Assembly (NCBI GenBank): GCA_036704825.1
Contig: JAUBSN010000026.1
Coordinates: 1 to 64,000, forward strand
Direction: 5' to 3'
From: Microcoleus sp036704825
GTDB taxonomy: Bacteria > Cyanobacteriota > Cyanobacteriia > Cyanobacteriales > Microcoleaceae
Length of the DNA: 64,000 bases
Shown here one piece after another: positions 24,763 to 32,794 of this stretch. The translations under genes and the position numbers were made by a program. The notes under the pieces are model-generated. The model did no database searches. It was not told the origin of the DNA and worked only from the letters and a program-made list of their open reading frames with translations. Positions within the stretch are counted from its first letter, which is position 1, and the number at the start of each line of letters is the position of its first letter.

Positions 24763-26025
24763 ATGACACTTATTCAAGAAAAAACCCTCGCATCAAAAGT
24801 TCGCGGCGACTTCCCAATTTTGGCTCAAAAAGTTAACGGTAAACCGCTAGTTTATTTAGACAATGCAGCTACTTCTCAAAAACCTCTAGCTGTCATCAAT
24901 GCTTGGCGCGACTACTACGAGAAATATAATGCAAACGTCCACCGCGGCGCTCACACTCTCAGCGCCAAAGCGACTGATGCTTACGAAGGTGCGAGAGACA
25001 AAGTTGCGGCGTTTGTAAATGCGGCGTCGCGGCAAGAAATTGTTTACACTCGCAACGCCACCGAAGCGATTAATTTGGTTGCTTATTCTTGGGGTTTGAG
25101 CAATCTGCAAGCCGGAGATGAAATTATCCTGTCGGTGATGGAACACCACAGCAACCTCGTTCCCTGGCAAATGATTGCTCAAAGAACCGGTGCGGTGCTG
25201 AAGTTTGTCGAGTTAACGGAAACTAACGAGTTTGATGTGGAACAGTTTAAAACGCTGATTTCCCATAAAACTAAATTGGTGTCAACCGTTCACGTTTCTA
25301 ATACTTTGGGCTGCATCAGTCCCGTCAAAGAAATCTGCAAAATTGCCCACAGTTTCGGCGCAAGAGTTTTAATAGATGCTTGCCAAAGCGTGCCGCACAT
25401 GATAGTAGACGTGCAAGCAATAGATTGCGATTGGCTGGTTGCTTCCGGTCACAAAATGTGCGCTCCGACTGGCATCGGTTTTCTGTACGGTAAACTCGAC
25501 TTGCTGAGAGAAATGCCTCCGTTTTTCGGCGGCGGCGAGATGATTGCTGACGTGTTTCTCGATTATTCCACCTATGCAGATTTGCCGCACAAATTTGAGG
25601 CCGGCACGCCTGCAATCGGAGAGGCGATCGCCCTCGGTGCAGCAGTCGATTATCTTAGTAACATTGGCATGGATAAGATTCACGCTTGCGAAGCAGAATT
25701 GACTGCTTATATGTTCCAACAATTGCGGCAAATTCCAGAAATCAAAATTTACGGCCCGCAGCCAGACAGCAACGGCGAAGGTAGGGCTGCGTTAGCGGCA
25801 TTTACAGCCGGAGAAATTCACCCTCAAGACTTGTCTACCATGTTAGATCAGGAGGGAGTCGCAATTCGTTCCGGGCATCACTGCACGCAAGCTTTGCACC
25901 GCTATTTGAACGTTTCATCTACTGCCAGAGCGAGTTTGTATTTTTACAATACTCGCGAGGAGATTGATGTGTTTGTGAAAGCGTTGAAAGAGACGATCGA
26001 CTTTTTTGCTGGGATTATGGGGTAA
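24763..26025 (+). CDS. sufS: group II cysteine desulfurase SufS
   Basis: A 420-residue PLP enzyme that releases sulfur from cysteine for Fe-S assembly. The PLP Lys is K231 in VASGHKMCAPTGIGFLYG, and the persulfide Cys is C374 in IRSGHHCTQALHR. YLDNAATSQKP near residue 31 and NVHRGAHTLS at ~58 are standard. The ATG at 24763 fits the family; an upstream TTG would add residues encoded by the hairpin region. Last gene of the suf operon. Confidence 0.96.
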   Translation: MTLIQEKTLASKVRGDFPILAQKVNGKPLVYLDNAATSQKPLAVINAWRDYYEKYNANVHRGAHTLSAKATDAYEGARDKVAAFVNAASRQEIVYTRNATEAINLVAYSWGLSNLQAGDEIILSVMEHHSNLVPWQMIAQRTGAVLKFVELTETNEFDVEQFKTLISHKTKLVSTVHVSNTLGCISPVKEICKIAHSFGARVLIDACQSVPHMIVDVQAIDCDWLVASGHKMCAPTGIGFLYGKLDLLREMPPFFGGGEMIADVFLDYSTYADLPHKFEAGTPAIGEAIALGAAVDYLSNIGMDKIHACEAELTAYMFQQLRQIPEIKIYGPQPDSNGEGRAALAAFTAGEIHPQDLSTMLDQEGVAIRSGHHCTQALHRYLNVSSTARASLYFYNTREEIDVFVKALKETIDFFAGIMG

Positions 26026-26031
26026 TTTGGT

Positions 26032-26052
26032 AGGGTGGGCATTTGCCCACCT
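26032..26052 (+). terminator. hairpin after sufS, possible terminator
   Basis: AGGGTGGGCA and TGCCCACCTT form an inverted repeat centred on a one-base loop, 7 bp after the sufS stop. A short T-containing tail (TTGTT) follows. A weak intrinsic terminator is plausible; similar GTGGGCA hairpins are also common cyanobacterial repeats. Confidence 0.5.
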
Positions 26053-26139
26053 TGTTAGAACATTGTTTGCATTTGACGAGCCGAATATCTCGTGAAAATA
26101 GTTGAGTATTATAGTTTAATAATACAACCACTAAAAAAC

Positions 26140-27084
26140 ATGAATCAATATCCTATTATCCTCATGCCCGACCCCGTTATTCAAGCTATGGATGCAGTTC
26201 CATTCACATGGAAATTTAGTGAGCCCCAACCTTTACCTCCTAGTTATAAGCCCCAACCAATTGATGTACTTTTGTTTTTTTATAAATCTCTTCCATTAAT
26301 TATTCCTTTTGCAACTATTGGTCTGATTGCCAGTAGAAATATTATCATTAGTTTCTATATTTCTGTAGGTGGAATTTTGGTTACTGCCTTGAACTTCTGG
26401 CAACAACAAATATATTACTTACGAACACTTAATCAATACAAGCAACAAGTGCGCGATTATAAAGATTTGTTAGCAGAATGGCAAAAGTGTGAGATTCAGC
26501 ATAAACGGCAGATAGCAGAATCCCAAAAACCTGAAAAAATCAAACAGTATCGCTATCAGATAATTAAAGACATTATCAGAAAAACAGTCCCTCCTGAAGG
26601 TAGAATTGTCAGTACAAAGTCTCAGTGGCTTGAAAGTAAATTTTATAAGAACTTACAGCAATTATTTCCAGATAAAATTTATAACAATTTAATCATCCAA
26701 AAATCCCAATCCTATCAACCTTACTGTATTGAAATTTCTTATTTTGATAAATTAACAAATTTACGTATTGATATAACGATTGATAAACCTTATCACTATG
26801 AAAGCGGTGAGCCTAAAAATTACGAAGTGCTTGTCCAAGAAAATCAGCGCCATCAACTATTTTTAGAAAAAGGATGGATAGTCATTAGATTTGCTGAGGA
26901 GCAAGTAGTCTGTTGGCCTCAAAGCTGTTGTCGCGTAATAGCCGAAGTAATCAATCAAATAATAGGTACACCAATTCCCGAGGAATTGACAACTGTAGAA
27001 ACTTTACGACCTATCCAGCAATGGAATGAATTTGAATCACGACAAATGGCACAGGAACGCTATCGAGATAATTATTTAATCTAG
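26140..27084 (+). CDS. membrane protein with C-terminal nuclease-like (DUF559/PD-(D/E)XK-like) domain
   Basis: A 314-residue protein starting MNQYPIILMPDPVIQAMD. Two TM helices at about residues 50-90 (LPLIIPFATIGLIAS, then IIISFYISVGGILVTAL) are followed by a coiled coil rich in Gln, Lys and Glu (~100-145). The C-terminal ~170 residues resemble small restriction-like endonuclease folds: RIDITIDKPYHY could supply the D-x-D part, YEVLVQENQRHQLFLEKGW the following strand-helix, and VIRFAEEQVV the last strand. The active-site Lys is not certain. Related proteins are widespread in cyanobacteria with no known role. I chose the inner ATG over the GTG at 26092. Confidence 0.65.
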   Translation: MNQYPIILMPDPVIQAMDAVPFTWKFSEPQPLPPSYKPQPIDVLLFFYKSLPLIIPFATIGLIASRNIIISFYISVGGILVTALNFWQQQIYYLRTLNQYKQQVRDYKDLLAEWQKCEIQHKRQIAESQKPEKIKQYRYQIIKDIIRKTVPPEGRIVSTKSQWLESKFYKNLQQLFPDKIYNNLIIQKSQSYQPYCIEISYFDKLTNLRIDITIDKPYHYESGEPKNYEVLVQENQRHQLFLEKGWIVIRFAEEQVVCWPQSCCRVIAEVINQIIGTPIPEELTTVETLRPIQQWNEFESRQMAQERYRDNYLI

Positions 27085-27219
27085 CGATTGCCTTTTATCC
27101 CTATGCGCTAAAAAAAAGAGCGATCGCCCCGATCCATCTATTCCTGGGATTTTTGCAATCGTCAAAATTGCCTGTGGTAAAATAAAACTAGAGTTTTCTC
27201 AGCTCAAGGAGATTTTGAG

Positions 27220-27852
27220 ATGATTGCTACTACTTCAAGTTTAGCCGAACAAAGAACACTGCTAGAAAACATTAGCTGGCCAACCTTTGAAACGTTGCTC
27301 CAAGAAATAGGCGATAAGCGAGGTTATCGCATAGCTTACGATGAAGGGAGACTGGAAATTATGGCGCCACTATTTGAACATGAGAACTACAAGAGCAATT
27401 TCGGTAATTTCATCCTTGCTTTAGCAGAAGAACTCGACATTGAAATTAAAAGTGCTGGCTCAACTACTCTCAAACTCAAAAATGCCAAAAAAGGCATAGA
27501 ACCAGATAACTGTTATTATATCCAAAATGAAGCAGCAGTTAGAGGCAGGCAAGAATTAGATTTAGAAACTGCCCCACCGCCAGACTTAGCAATTGAAATA
27601 GATATTACCAGCAGTTCAGTTGATAAGTTTGCCATTTACTCCGCACTTCGCGTCCCGGAACTCTGGCTGTATAACGGGCGAGTTTTGAAATTTTATCAAT
27701 TGGTAGAAACTGAATATATTGAGCGCGACTTTAGTATTGCTTTTCCCTTTGTATCGGCAGCAGAAATGGCTGGGTTTTTCAGTCGCACTCAAACGATGGG
27801 GGAAATGGCTTTGCTAAAATCCTTTAGAAATTGGGTTAAGGAGAAAATATAG
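27220..27852 (+). CDS. Uma2 family (DUF820) endonuclease-like protein
   Basis: A 210-residue protein of the PD-(D/E)XK superfamily. Uma2 features are SWPTFETLLQEIGDKRGYRI, the YDEGRLEIMAP strand, GIEPDNCYYIQN (active-site Asp), and PPPDLAIEIDITSSSVDK, which holds the second acidic pair and the following Lys. DUF820 families are greatly expanded in filamentous cyanobacteria and have been linked to mobile DNA, but their role is unknown. A good ribosome binding site (AAGGAG) precedes the start. It is followed 15 bp later by a secreted protein gene. Confidence 0.88.
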   Translation: MIATTSSLAEQRTLLENISWPTFETLLQEIGDKRGYRIAYDEGRLEIMAPLFEHENYKSNFGNFILALAEELDIEIKSAGSTTLKLKNAKKGIEPDNCYYIQNEAAVRGRQELDLETAPPPDLAIEIDITSSSVDKFAIYSALRVPELWLYNGRVLKFYQLVETEYIERDFSIAFPFVSAAEMAGFFSRTQTMGEMALLKSFRNWVKEKI

Positions 27853-27867
27853 AAATGGTCTCACATC

Positions 27868-28290
27868 ATGAAAAAATTACTAACTACTACAATTGTTTTT
27901 CTGTCTACAGCAAATCCTTGTTTTGCTATGACTCCCTCAGAGCTAGCAATATTTGCAACTAACTATCAATACAATGAGAAGGCTCCGGTAGCTTATTCTT
28001 ATTATAACAAAGCTTGTCAAACGAATGTCTCTGTTTTTTTGGTAAAAACCATGGATTTAGGCAATGGAAGAATCGGAGGAATTACCAATGAATTTCTGTG
28101 CTGGGGAGCCACCTACACTTATTTTGAAATGGCTCGCGGTAATTTGCAATCTATTCGAGCCTTTGTGGCAATAGGTGCAGGCAGATCCACTCGCTATACA
28201 AACTGGGGTCCAGTTGCCAATCCAGGGGATGATTTAACTACCGATCAGTTGACATCTGTGGCAAAAGCGATGACAGCAAATACAAAATGA
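27868..28290 (+). CDS. secreted hypothetical protein
   Basis: A 140-residue protein with an N-terminal signal peptide (KKLLTTTIVFLSTANPCFA, cleavage after residue 20). The mature part contains two Cys (ACQTN and FLCWG) that could form a disulfide, and a stretch LTSVAKAMTANTK at the C-terminus. I recognise no family. It lies close behind the Uma2 gene and convergent with the epimerase gene. Confidence 0.6.
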   Translation: MKKLLTTTIVFLSTANPCFAMTPSELAIFATNYQYNEKAPVAYSYYNKACQTNVSVFLVKTMDLGNGRIGGITNEFLCWGATYTYFEMARGNLQSIRAFVAIGAGRSTRYTNWGPVANPGDDLTTDQLTSVAKAMTANTK

Positions 28291-28297
28291 TTTGTAT

Positions 28298-29122
28298 TTA
28301 AAACTCCGTAATTTCAGGATGAACAAACTGATAACCAGCCGCCTTAATCTTTTGATTCGACACCCTCGCATTATAAGGCCGCACGCTAGGACTTCCATCC
28401 CAAGAAACTTGAGGCAGATTGTGAGTTTCAAAAATACGATCGAGCAATTCACCACTCGATAGCGACACATCCCCGACTAAATTATAAATTCCCTGCAATC
28501 GATTTTCCAAAGCAAATGTCAACCCCCCAACAACATCATCCAGATGCACCCAATTAGTAGCATCTTCTCCCCTACCGGGACGAGTGTTCCCAGCCCAACG
28601 TCCAAAGATTTTAACTAATTCTCGCCCCGGCCCATAAATTCCTCCCAAACGGAGAATGCAGACGTGAAGATTGGGACTCGATGCTGCTAATAAAACTCGT
28701 TCAGTTTCTGCCAGGATTTCACTGTTTGGATTAGCTGGCGCAATCGGCGATTCTTCATTTACCAATTCACCTTGGCGATCGCCGTACATAGAATAAGTAC
28801 CCGTATAAATAACCTGCTTTACTGTCGGTATCTGCTGTAAAACCGATACTAAAGTTGTCGCAGTCTCTAAATAACTCTCCCGATAAGCCTGAGAATTTGG
28901 AGCACCTACGCACAGCATAACAGCATCTTGCTCTTGCAATACAGCCGTCATTGCCTCTTTGTCATTTCCCTCGAGCACGGCTACCCGCTGGGCGACACCC
29001 TCCAATTCAACTACTCGGCTCGCCGTCGTAGTTGTCGCCGTCACGGTACAATCAGATTTGTCGCGTAAATGTTTGGCTGTAGCAGTACCCACATAGCCGC
29101 AGCCGACGATCGCAACTTTCAT
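28298..29122 (-). CDS. NAD(P)-dependent epimerase/dehydratase (SDR family, YeeZ-like)
   Basis: A 274-residue Rossmann-fold protein. The nucleotide-binding motif is VAIVGCGYVGTATAKHL at the N-terminus, with GxxGxxG. The extended-SDR Tyr lies in VIYTGTYSMYGDRQG (YxxxD variant rather than YxxxK). RLGGIYGPGRE and NWVHLDDVVGGL are typical of sugar-nucleotide epimerase relatives. The missing YxxxK Lys makes classical epimerase activity uncertain. It is divergent from the TerB/DUF1232 gene. Confidence 0.85.
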   Translation of the reverse strand: MKVAIVGCGYVGTATAKHLRDKSDCTVTATTTTASRVVELEGVAQRVAVLEGNDKEAMTAVLQEQDAVMLCVGAPNSQAYRESYLETATTLVSVLQQIPTVKQVIYTGTYSMYGDRQGELVNEESPIAPANPNSEILAETERVLLAASSPNLHVCILRLGGIYGPGRELVKIFGRWAGNTRPGRGEDATNWVHLDDVVGGLTFALENRLQGIYNLVGDVSLSSGELLDRIFETHNLPQVSWDGSPSVRPYNARVSNQKIKAAGYQFVHPEITEF

Positions 29123-29234
29123 AAAAAATTCTCCATTGTGTCATGTTCTCTCAAATTATTGCCGGTTTCTGAAATCATGGCGCGCTCAGTTTTGTGGTAA
29201 AATGCAAAGCGTCGTTATCAATCGGAGTAGCATT

Positions 29235-30089
29235 GTGTCCGAAAGAGATATTTTTGCCACATCCTCAGAAAGCGAACTTTTAGCTTTTTATGGTTCTTTG
29301 TTTGCGATCGCAGCCGCCGATGGTTCCGTTGATATTGACGAACTAGATTTGTTGTTTAAAACCATAAATTTAGACAAATTTTCTGACTCTGCAAAAACTC
29401 AAATTCAATCCTACACAGCCAGTCCCCCATCCCCGGGCGACTGTTTGCAAACACTCAGCAAGTCAGAAGAACCGCTGCGTTTGGGAGTCATGTATTTTTT
29501 AATTAACATTGCTGGTGCCAATAAGACGCTTCATCCTGCAGAAACCGAGGCTATCCAATCCGCAAAAAAATTGCTGGCGGTTTCCGACTTGCAAATCCAA
29601 TCGATGCAGGAATTCATCGCAGAAATGAAACAAATACGGGAGACCGGGCCAAATAAGAATCAGGAATCAGCATCCTTCAAATCTGCTGTTTCTCAGCTTA
29701 AAACTAATGGCATCCCTCTCGATTTGCTCGACCCAAAAGGAACCACAACAAACCTCGGCAATTCCCTAAGCAACTATTCAGATGAAAGTTTTTGGACTAA
29801 ACTGAAAAACTTTGCTTTAACCGCAGGAAGAGAAGTAGTAGAAAAAGCTTTGACACTTTACTATACCGCTCAAAATCCCAACGTTCCGGCTTGGGCCAAA
29901 ACTGTTGTTGTTGGAGCTTTGACTTACTTTATATCTCCTGTTGATGCGATTCCCGATGTATTGCTCGGTATCGGATTTACCGATGATTTGGGAGTGTTGC
30001 TGGCGGCGATCGCTACTGTTTCTGTATACATTAGTTCAGAAACTAAAGAACAAGCCAAACAAAAAATGAATGATTGGTTTGGTAAATAA
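29235..30089 (+). CDS. TerB-like and DUF1232 (YkvA) domain protein
   Basis: Read from the GTG at 29235, a 284-residue protein. Residues ~15-125 form a TerB-like helical domain (FAIAAADGSVDIDELDLLFK, then LFLIN-type helices and LHPAETEAIQSAKKLL). The C-terminal ~85 residues are DUF1232: NVPAWAKTVVVGALTYFISP, then DAIPDVLLGIGFTDDLGVL, a membrane-associated domain. TerB domains are found in tellurite-resistance and stress-response proteins; the combination with DUF1232 has no established role. The GTG start is preceded by CGGAG at 7 bases; an ATG at 29202 is the alternative. Confidence 0.75.
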   Translation: MSERDIFATSSESELLAFYGSLFAIAAADGSVDIDELDLLFKTINLDKFSDSAKTQIQSYTASPPSPGDCLQTLSKSEEPLRLGVMYFLINIAGANKTLHPAETEAIQSAKKLLAVSDLQIQSMQEFIAEMKQIRETGPNKNQESASFKSAVSQLKTNGIPLDLLDPKGTTTNLGNSLSNYSDESFWTKLKNFALTAGREVVEKALTLYYTAQNPNVPAWAKTVVVGALTYFISPVDAIPDVLLGIGFTDDLGVLLAAIATVSVYISSETKEQAKQKMNDWFGK

Positions 30090-30155
30090 TATTAGCAGTC
30101 AGCAGTCATCAGTCATTAGTCATTAGGAATAATTACCAATTACCAATTACCGAGT

Positions 30156-30470
30156 TCAGTCTTTAATCGGCTTGCCATCTCGATTGACAATACGGCTTTC
30201 ACCATCCTTCGCGGTGACATTTTCATAAACCCCTTCATCCCGCTTCACGTACTTGCTGAAACCAGAATTTTTATAATCGGTGTCGGATGTCGGCTTCATC
30301 AACCTCGGAGCGCTCAGCAGCCGGCGTACCGGAGCATCTGCCGGAGTCTCTCCGGGTTCCCGCTTAGCCAACTCGCACAGTTGGCCCCAAGTCGAAACTT
30401 CCAGGTTCATGCTGTGCCAAACTTCTAACTGCTGGTTGTTTTCGGGACAAAAATAATCGTATACAGGCAT
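30156..30470 (-). CDS. FmdB-like small protein with degenerate zinc ribbon
   Basis: A 104-residue protein beginning MPVYDYFCPENNQQLEVWHS, which resembles the start of FmdB-type zinc-ribbon proteins (MPIYEYxCxxC) but has only one Cys in the first motif. The C-terminal half is rich in charged residues. Homologues are common in cyanobacteria, with no known function. The start at 30470 matches the family better than the longer reading. Confidence 0.6.
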   Translation of the reverse strand: MPVYDYFCPENNQQLEVWHSMNLEVSTWGQLCELAKREPGETPADAPVRRLLSAPRLMKPTSDTDYKNSGFSKYVKRDEGVYENVTAKDGESRIVNRDGKPIKD

Positions 30471-30842
30471 ACTAAGAATCTTGTTTGCAACTACTAAAAT
30501 TACTAATTGCACGGTTATTGAGAATATGATAGCTCAACATTACTAAAAATTCAACCCTAAAAATCAAACTTTACTATTTTTAACGGTTGTTGAAACCTTA
30601 AATCAGCTATATTATTAACCCTGTGTGCTTGCTCCCGGATGCGATCGAGACCAAGCCCAAAATTACCCTACCCTGAAATTCTCTGACTCGATCGAGCGAC
30701 GATCGCACGATCGACGCCTAGCAAATGCCCGCAAGACTTCGCTCAATGCCGTCAAAGGATCGATCGTGATTTTCAGACTGAACGCAAATCACAGATTCTA
30801 AGTTTCAATTTTATTTATTTACTCACCAGCGAGGATTTACCG
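30471..30842. other. 372-bp intergenic region
   Basis: Divergent spacer between the FmdB-like gene and the 193-residue hypothetical gene. It is rich in GATCG words (30640-30770). I see no gene or strong inverted repeat. Confidence 0.4.
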
Positions 30843-31424
30843 ATGAGCGATTTCAAAGTTACGCCAGAAGTAGAGCTGAATACAGCTCAAATGTTGGAAC
30901 GATATCAACTGCAAGATGAGATAATTCTGCGGCGTTGGGCAAAACTGCACGGCATCAACAGCACTCGCGGTTTCTTCTATCCCAGCGAAGTAGATTTGAT
31001 GGATCACGCTCACCACCACCTTTACAATTTGGGAATGAGTATTGCTGAGTACCAAAGTCTTTTAGACCGACGCCGCAGCCATTCCCAGATATCTGGCGAC
31101 CAAAATAAAACAGTAGCAAGTCAAGTTGCTGACGAAGCATACGATGCCATAGAAACGCTAAAAGATCAGTATGCTGAAGCTATAGATTTAATGGGAGAAC
31201 GTATAGCAGACCATTTCATAGATGAACTCGATTTATCTGTGATGCGGCACCTTTCTAAAAAAGTGCAAGACCGCCGCACTCTCAACGGTCAAACTAAAAA
31301 GCCTAACCGTTTTCTCCAAGTTATTAAAGCCGTTCTGCAACCTAGCAGCGAAAATACGCTTCTGGTTCCCAAAAAAGATGACGACTCTAGTTTAGAATTA
31401 GAACAGCATCACCGACTCGGCTAG
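30843..31424 (+). CDS. cyanobacterial hypothetical protein with N-terminal HTH-like segment
   Basis: A 193-residue soluble protein. The first 65 residues (AQMLERYQLQDEIILRRWAK, then INSTRGFFYPSEVDLMDHAH) resemble a MerR-like winged-helix beginning. Residues ~95-150 form a long helix rich in charged residues. The last 30 residues are Lys/Asp/Glu-rich and likely disordered. A role in DNA binding is possible but not shown. GAGG lies 11 bp upstream of the start. Confidence 0.65.
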   Translation: MSDFKVTPEVELNTAQMLERYQLQDEIILRRWAKLHGINSTRGFFYPSEVDLMDHAHHHLYNLGMSIAEYQSLLDRRRSHSQISGDQNKTVASQVADEAYDAIETLKDQYAEAIDLMGERIADHFIDELDLSVMRHLSKKVQDRRTLNGQTKKPNRFLQVIKAVLQPSSENTLLVPKKDDDSSLELEQHHRLG

Positions 31425-31713
31425 CCGCCAATTTCGTTGCAAGACTAAAAGACTTTTTGTCAAATTTACTGAGATATCCCACCCGCTCTCTCCCCTTGTC
31501 TAGGGGAGGGTTCAACAGTTCTATTTTGTATGTGGCGAACAAGAATTGAAGAGAATAAATTGAGGTTTTTCAGAAGTCTAAATTACTTTTCAACTGATGT
31601 TGGGTTTTGCGGGTCAACTCAACTTAATATAACTAGGGACAGATGGCGCGATCGCCAAAATTAGAGATAATACCTGCTAAATTGAACCTGTCAACCTCGC
31701 CCAAGGTAAAAAA

Positions 31714-32187
31714 ATGATTAAATCCTGGATGGTAATTGGAGGCGTCGCTTTTGTAGTAGCTTTAGCAGCTAACATAATCGCGCCCAGCGACATCCAATGG
31801 TTCAACCGCTTGCAGCGTCCGAAATGGCTAGTATTTGAAAAAGCAATTCCCCTAATTTGGACAGTAATTTTTATTTGTGCAGCTTGGTCAGCAGTGATTG
31901 TTTGGGAAAAAGAACCAGGAACTCAGCAGACTTGGCTGAAAATGGGTTTGTACCTGCTTTTAGAAATAGCCACTATTTCTTACACGCCCGTTATGTGCAA
32001 ATTGCGCAGCCTAAAAGTCGGCACAATAATTGGCGGAACGGGCGCTATTTTAAGCGTAATACTAGCTTTAAGCGTGTTGCAAGTTTCCGAGCCTGCCGCC
32101 CTGTTATTGCTGCCTTACATACTTTGGAGTCCGATCGGCACTTACACCACTTGGGCAATGATGCACCTCAATCCGGCGGATGTTTAG
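31714..32187 (+). CDS. tspO: TspO/MBR family membrane protein
   Basis: A 157-residue protein with five predicted TM helices. Family signatures include WFNRLQRPKW near residue 30 and WSPIGTYTTWAMMHLNP at the end; the Trp-rich pattern in TM2 (LIWTVIFICAAWSAVIVWE) is also typical. TspO proteins bind tetrapyrroles and related ligands in the membrane and take part in stress responses in photosynthetic bacteria. Some expected central residues differ, so ligand specificity is open. Confidence 0.85.
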   Translation: MIKSWMVIGGVAFVVALAANIIAPSDIQWFNRLQRPKWLVFEKAIPLIWTVIFICAAWSAVIVWEKEPGTQQTWLKMGLYLLLEIATISYTPVMCKLRSLKVGTIIGGTGAILSVILALSVLQVSEPAALLLLPYILWSPIGTYTTWAMMHLNPADV

Positions 32188-32324
32188 GCTCTGGAATTAG
32201 TCATTTTAATGGGATGGCAAGCATCGGCAAAAAGCACCTTTTTTCGGTAGTATCTACCTGCAACGCAGGTTTTAGTGAGCAAAGGCTTGATGCGAAATAA
32301 TTGTACAGTTGCACAACAGGAAGC

Positions 32325-32735
32325 TTATGATATCGGTAACCCAATCTGCATGAACCAAGTGTGCTTGTCTGTGTAACCGCGTTGAAAATGGATTTTGCCA
32401 TCAACAATATGAAAGAAGCCACAGCCTTGCAGCGTAAAACTTTTGCCAGTTGGTAGGTTGCCACCAAACTCACCTAGAAATGTGCTGCCGCCAGTCCACT
32501 CGACCATCGCCCACTCGCCATCCTCAAACAGATTCTCAACGTGCGTGTAATTGTCTGGAAAAGCTTGGAAGAAGGAAACAAAACTCTCCAGCAATGCCTC
32601 GCGCCCGTTTAGAGGCTCGCCAAAGGCAACTTGATGGTTCTCTGCATCGTCGCGATAAAGCTCGATCGGGGCGTGAGGGTCACGAGCGTTATAAGCAGAA
32701 ACCCAGTCTTGGATCGCTTGCTTGGGCGTTTTCAT
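32325..32735 (-). CDS. SnoaL-like (NTF2 fold) protein
   Basis: A 136-residue protein: AIQDWVSAYNARDPHAPIEL, then FQAFPDNYTHVENLFEDGEW and a final KIHFQRGYTDKHTWFMQIGL. This is the pattern of SnoaL-type polyketide-cyclase-like or ester-hydrolase-like NTF2 proteins. They are small cone-shaped enzymes or binding proteins, and the substrate cannot be deduced. It stands alone. Confidence 0.8.
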   Translation of the reverse strand: MKTPKQAIQDWVSAYNARDPHAPIELYRDDAENHQVAFGEPLNGREALLESFVSFFQAFPDNYTHVENLFEDGEWAMVEWTGGSTFLGEFGGNLPTGKSFTLQGCGFFHIVDGKIHFQRGYTDKHTWFMQIGLPIS

Positions 32736-32794
32736 TTTTGGTTCCCTAATACAGATAAGTAAAGATATTAGTTAGCAGCTTCTAACCCTCAAAT

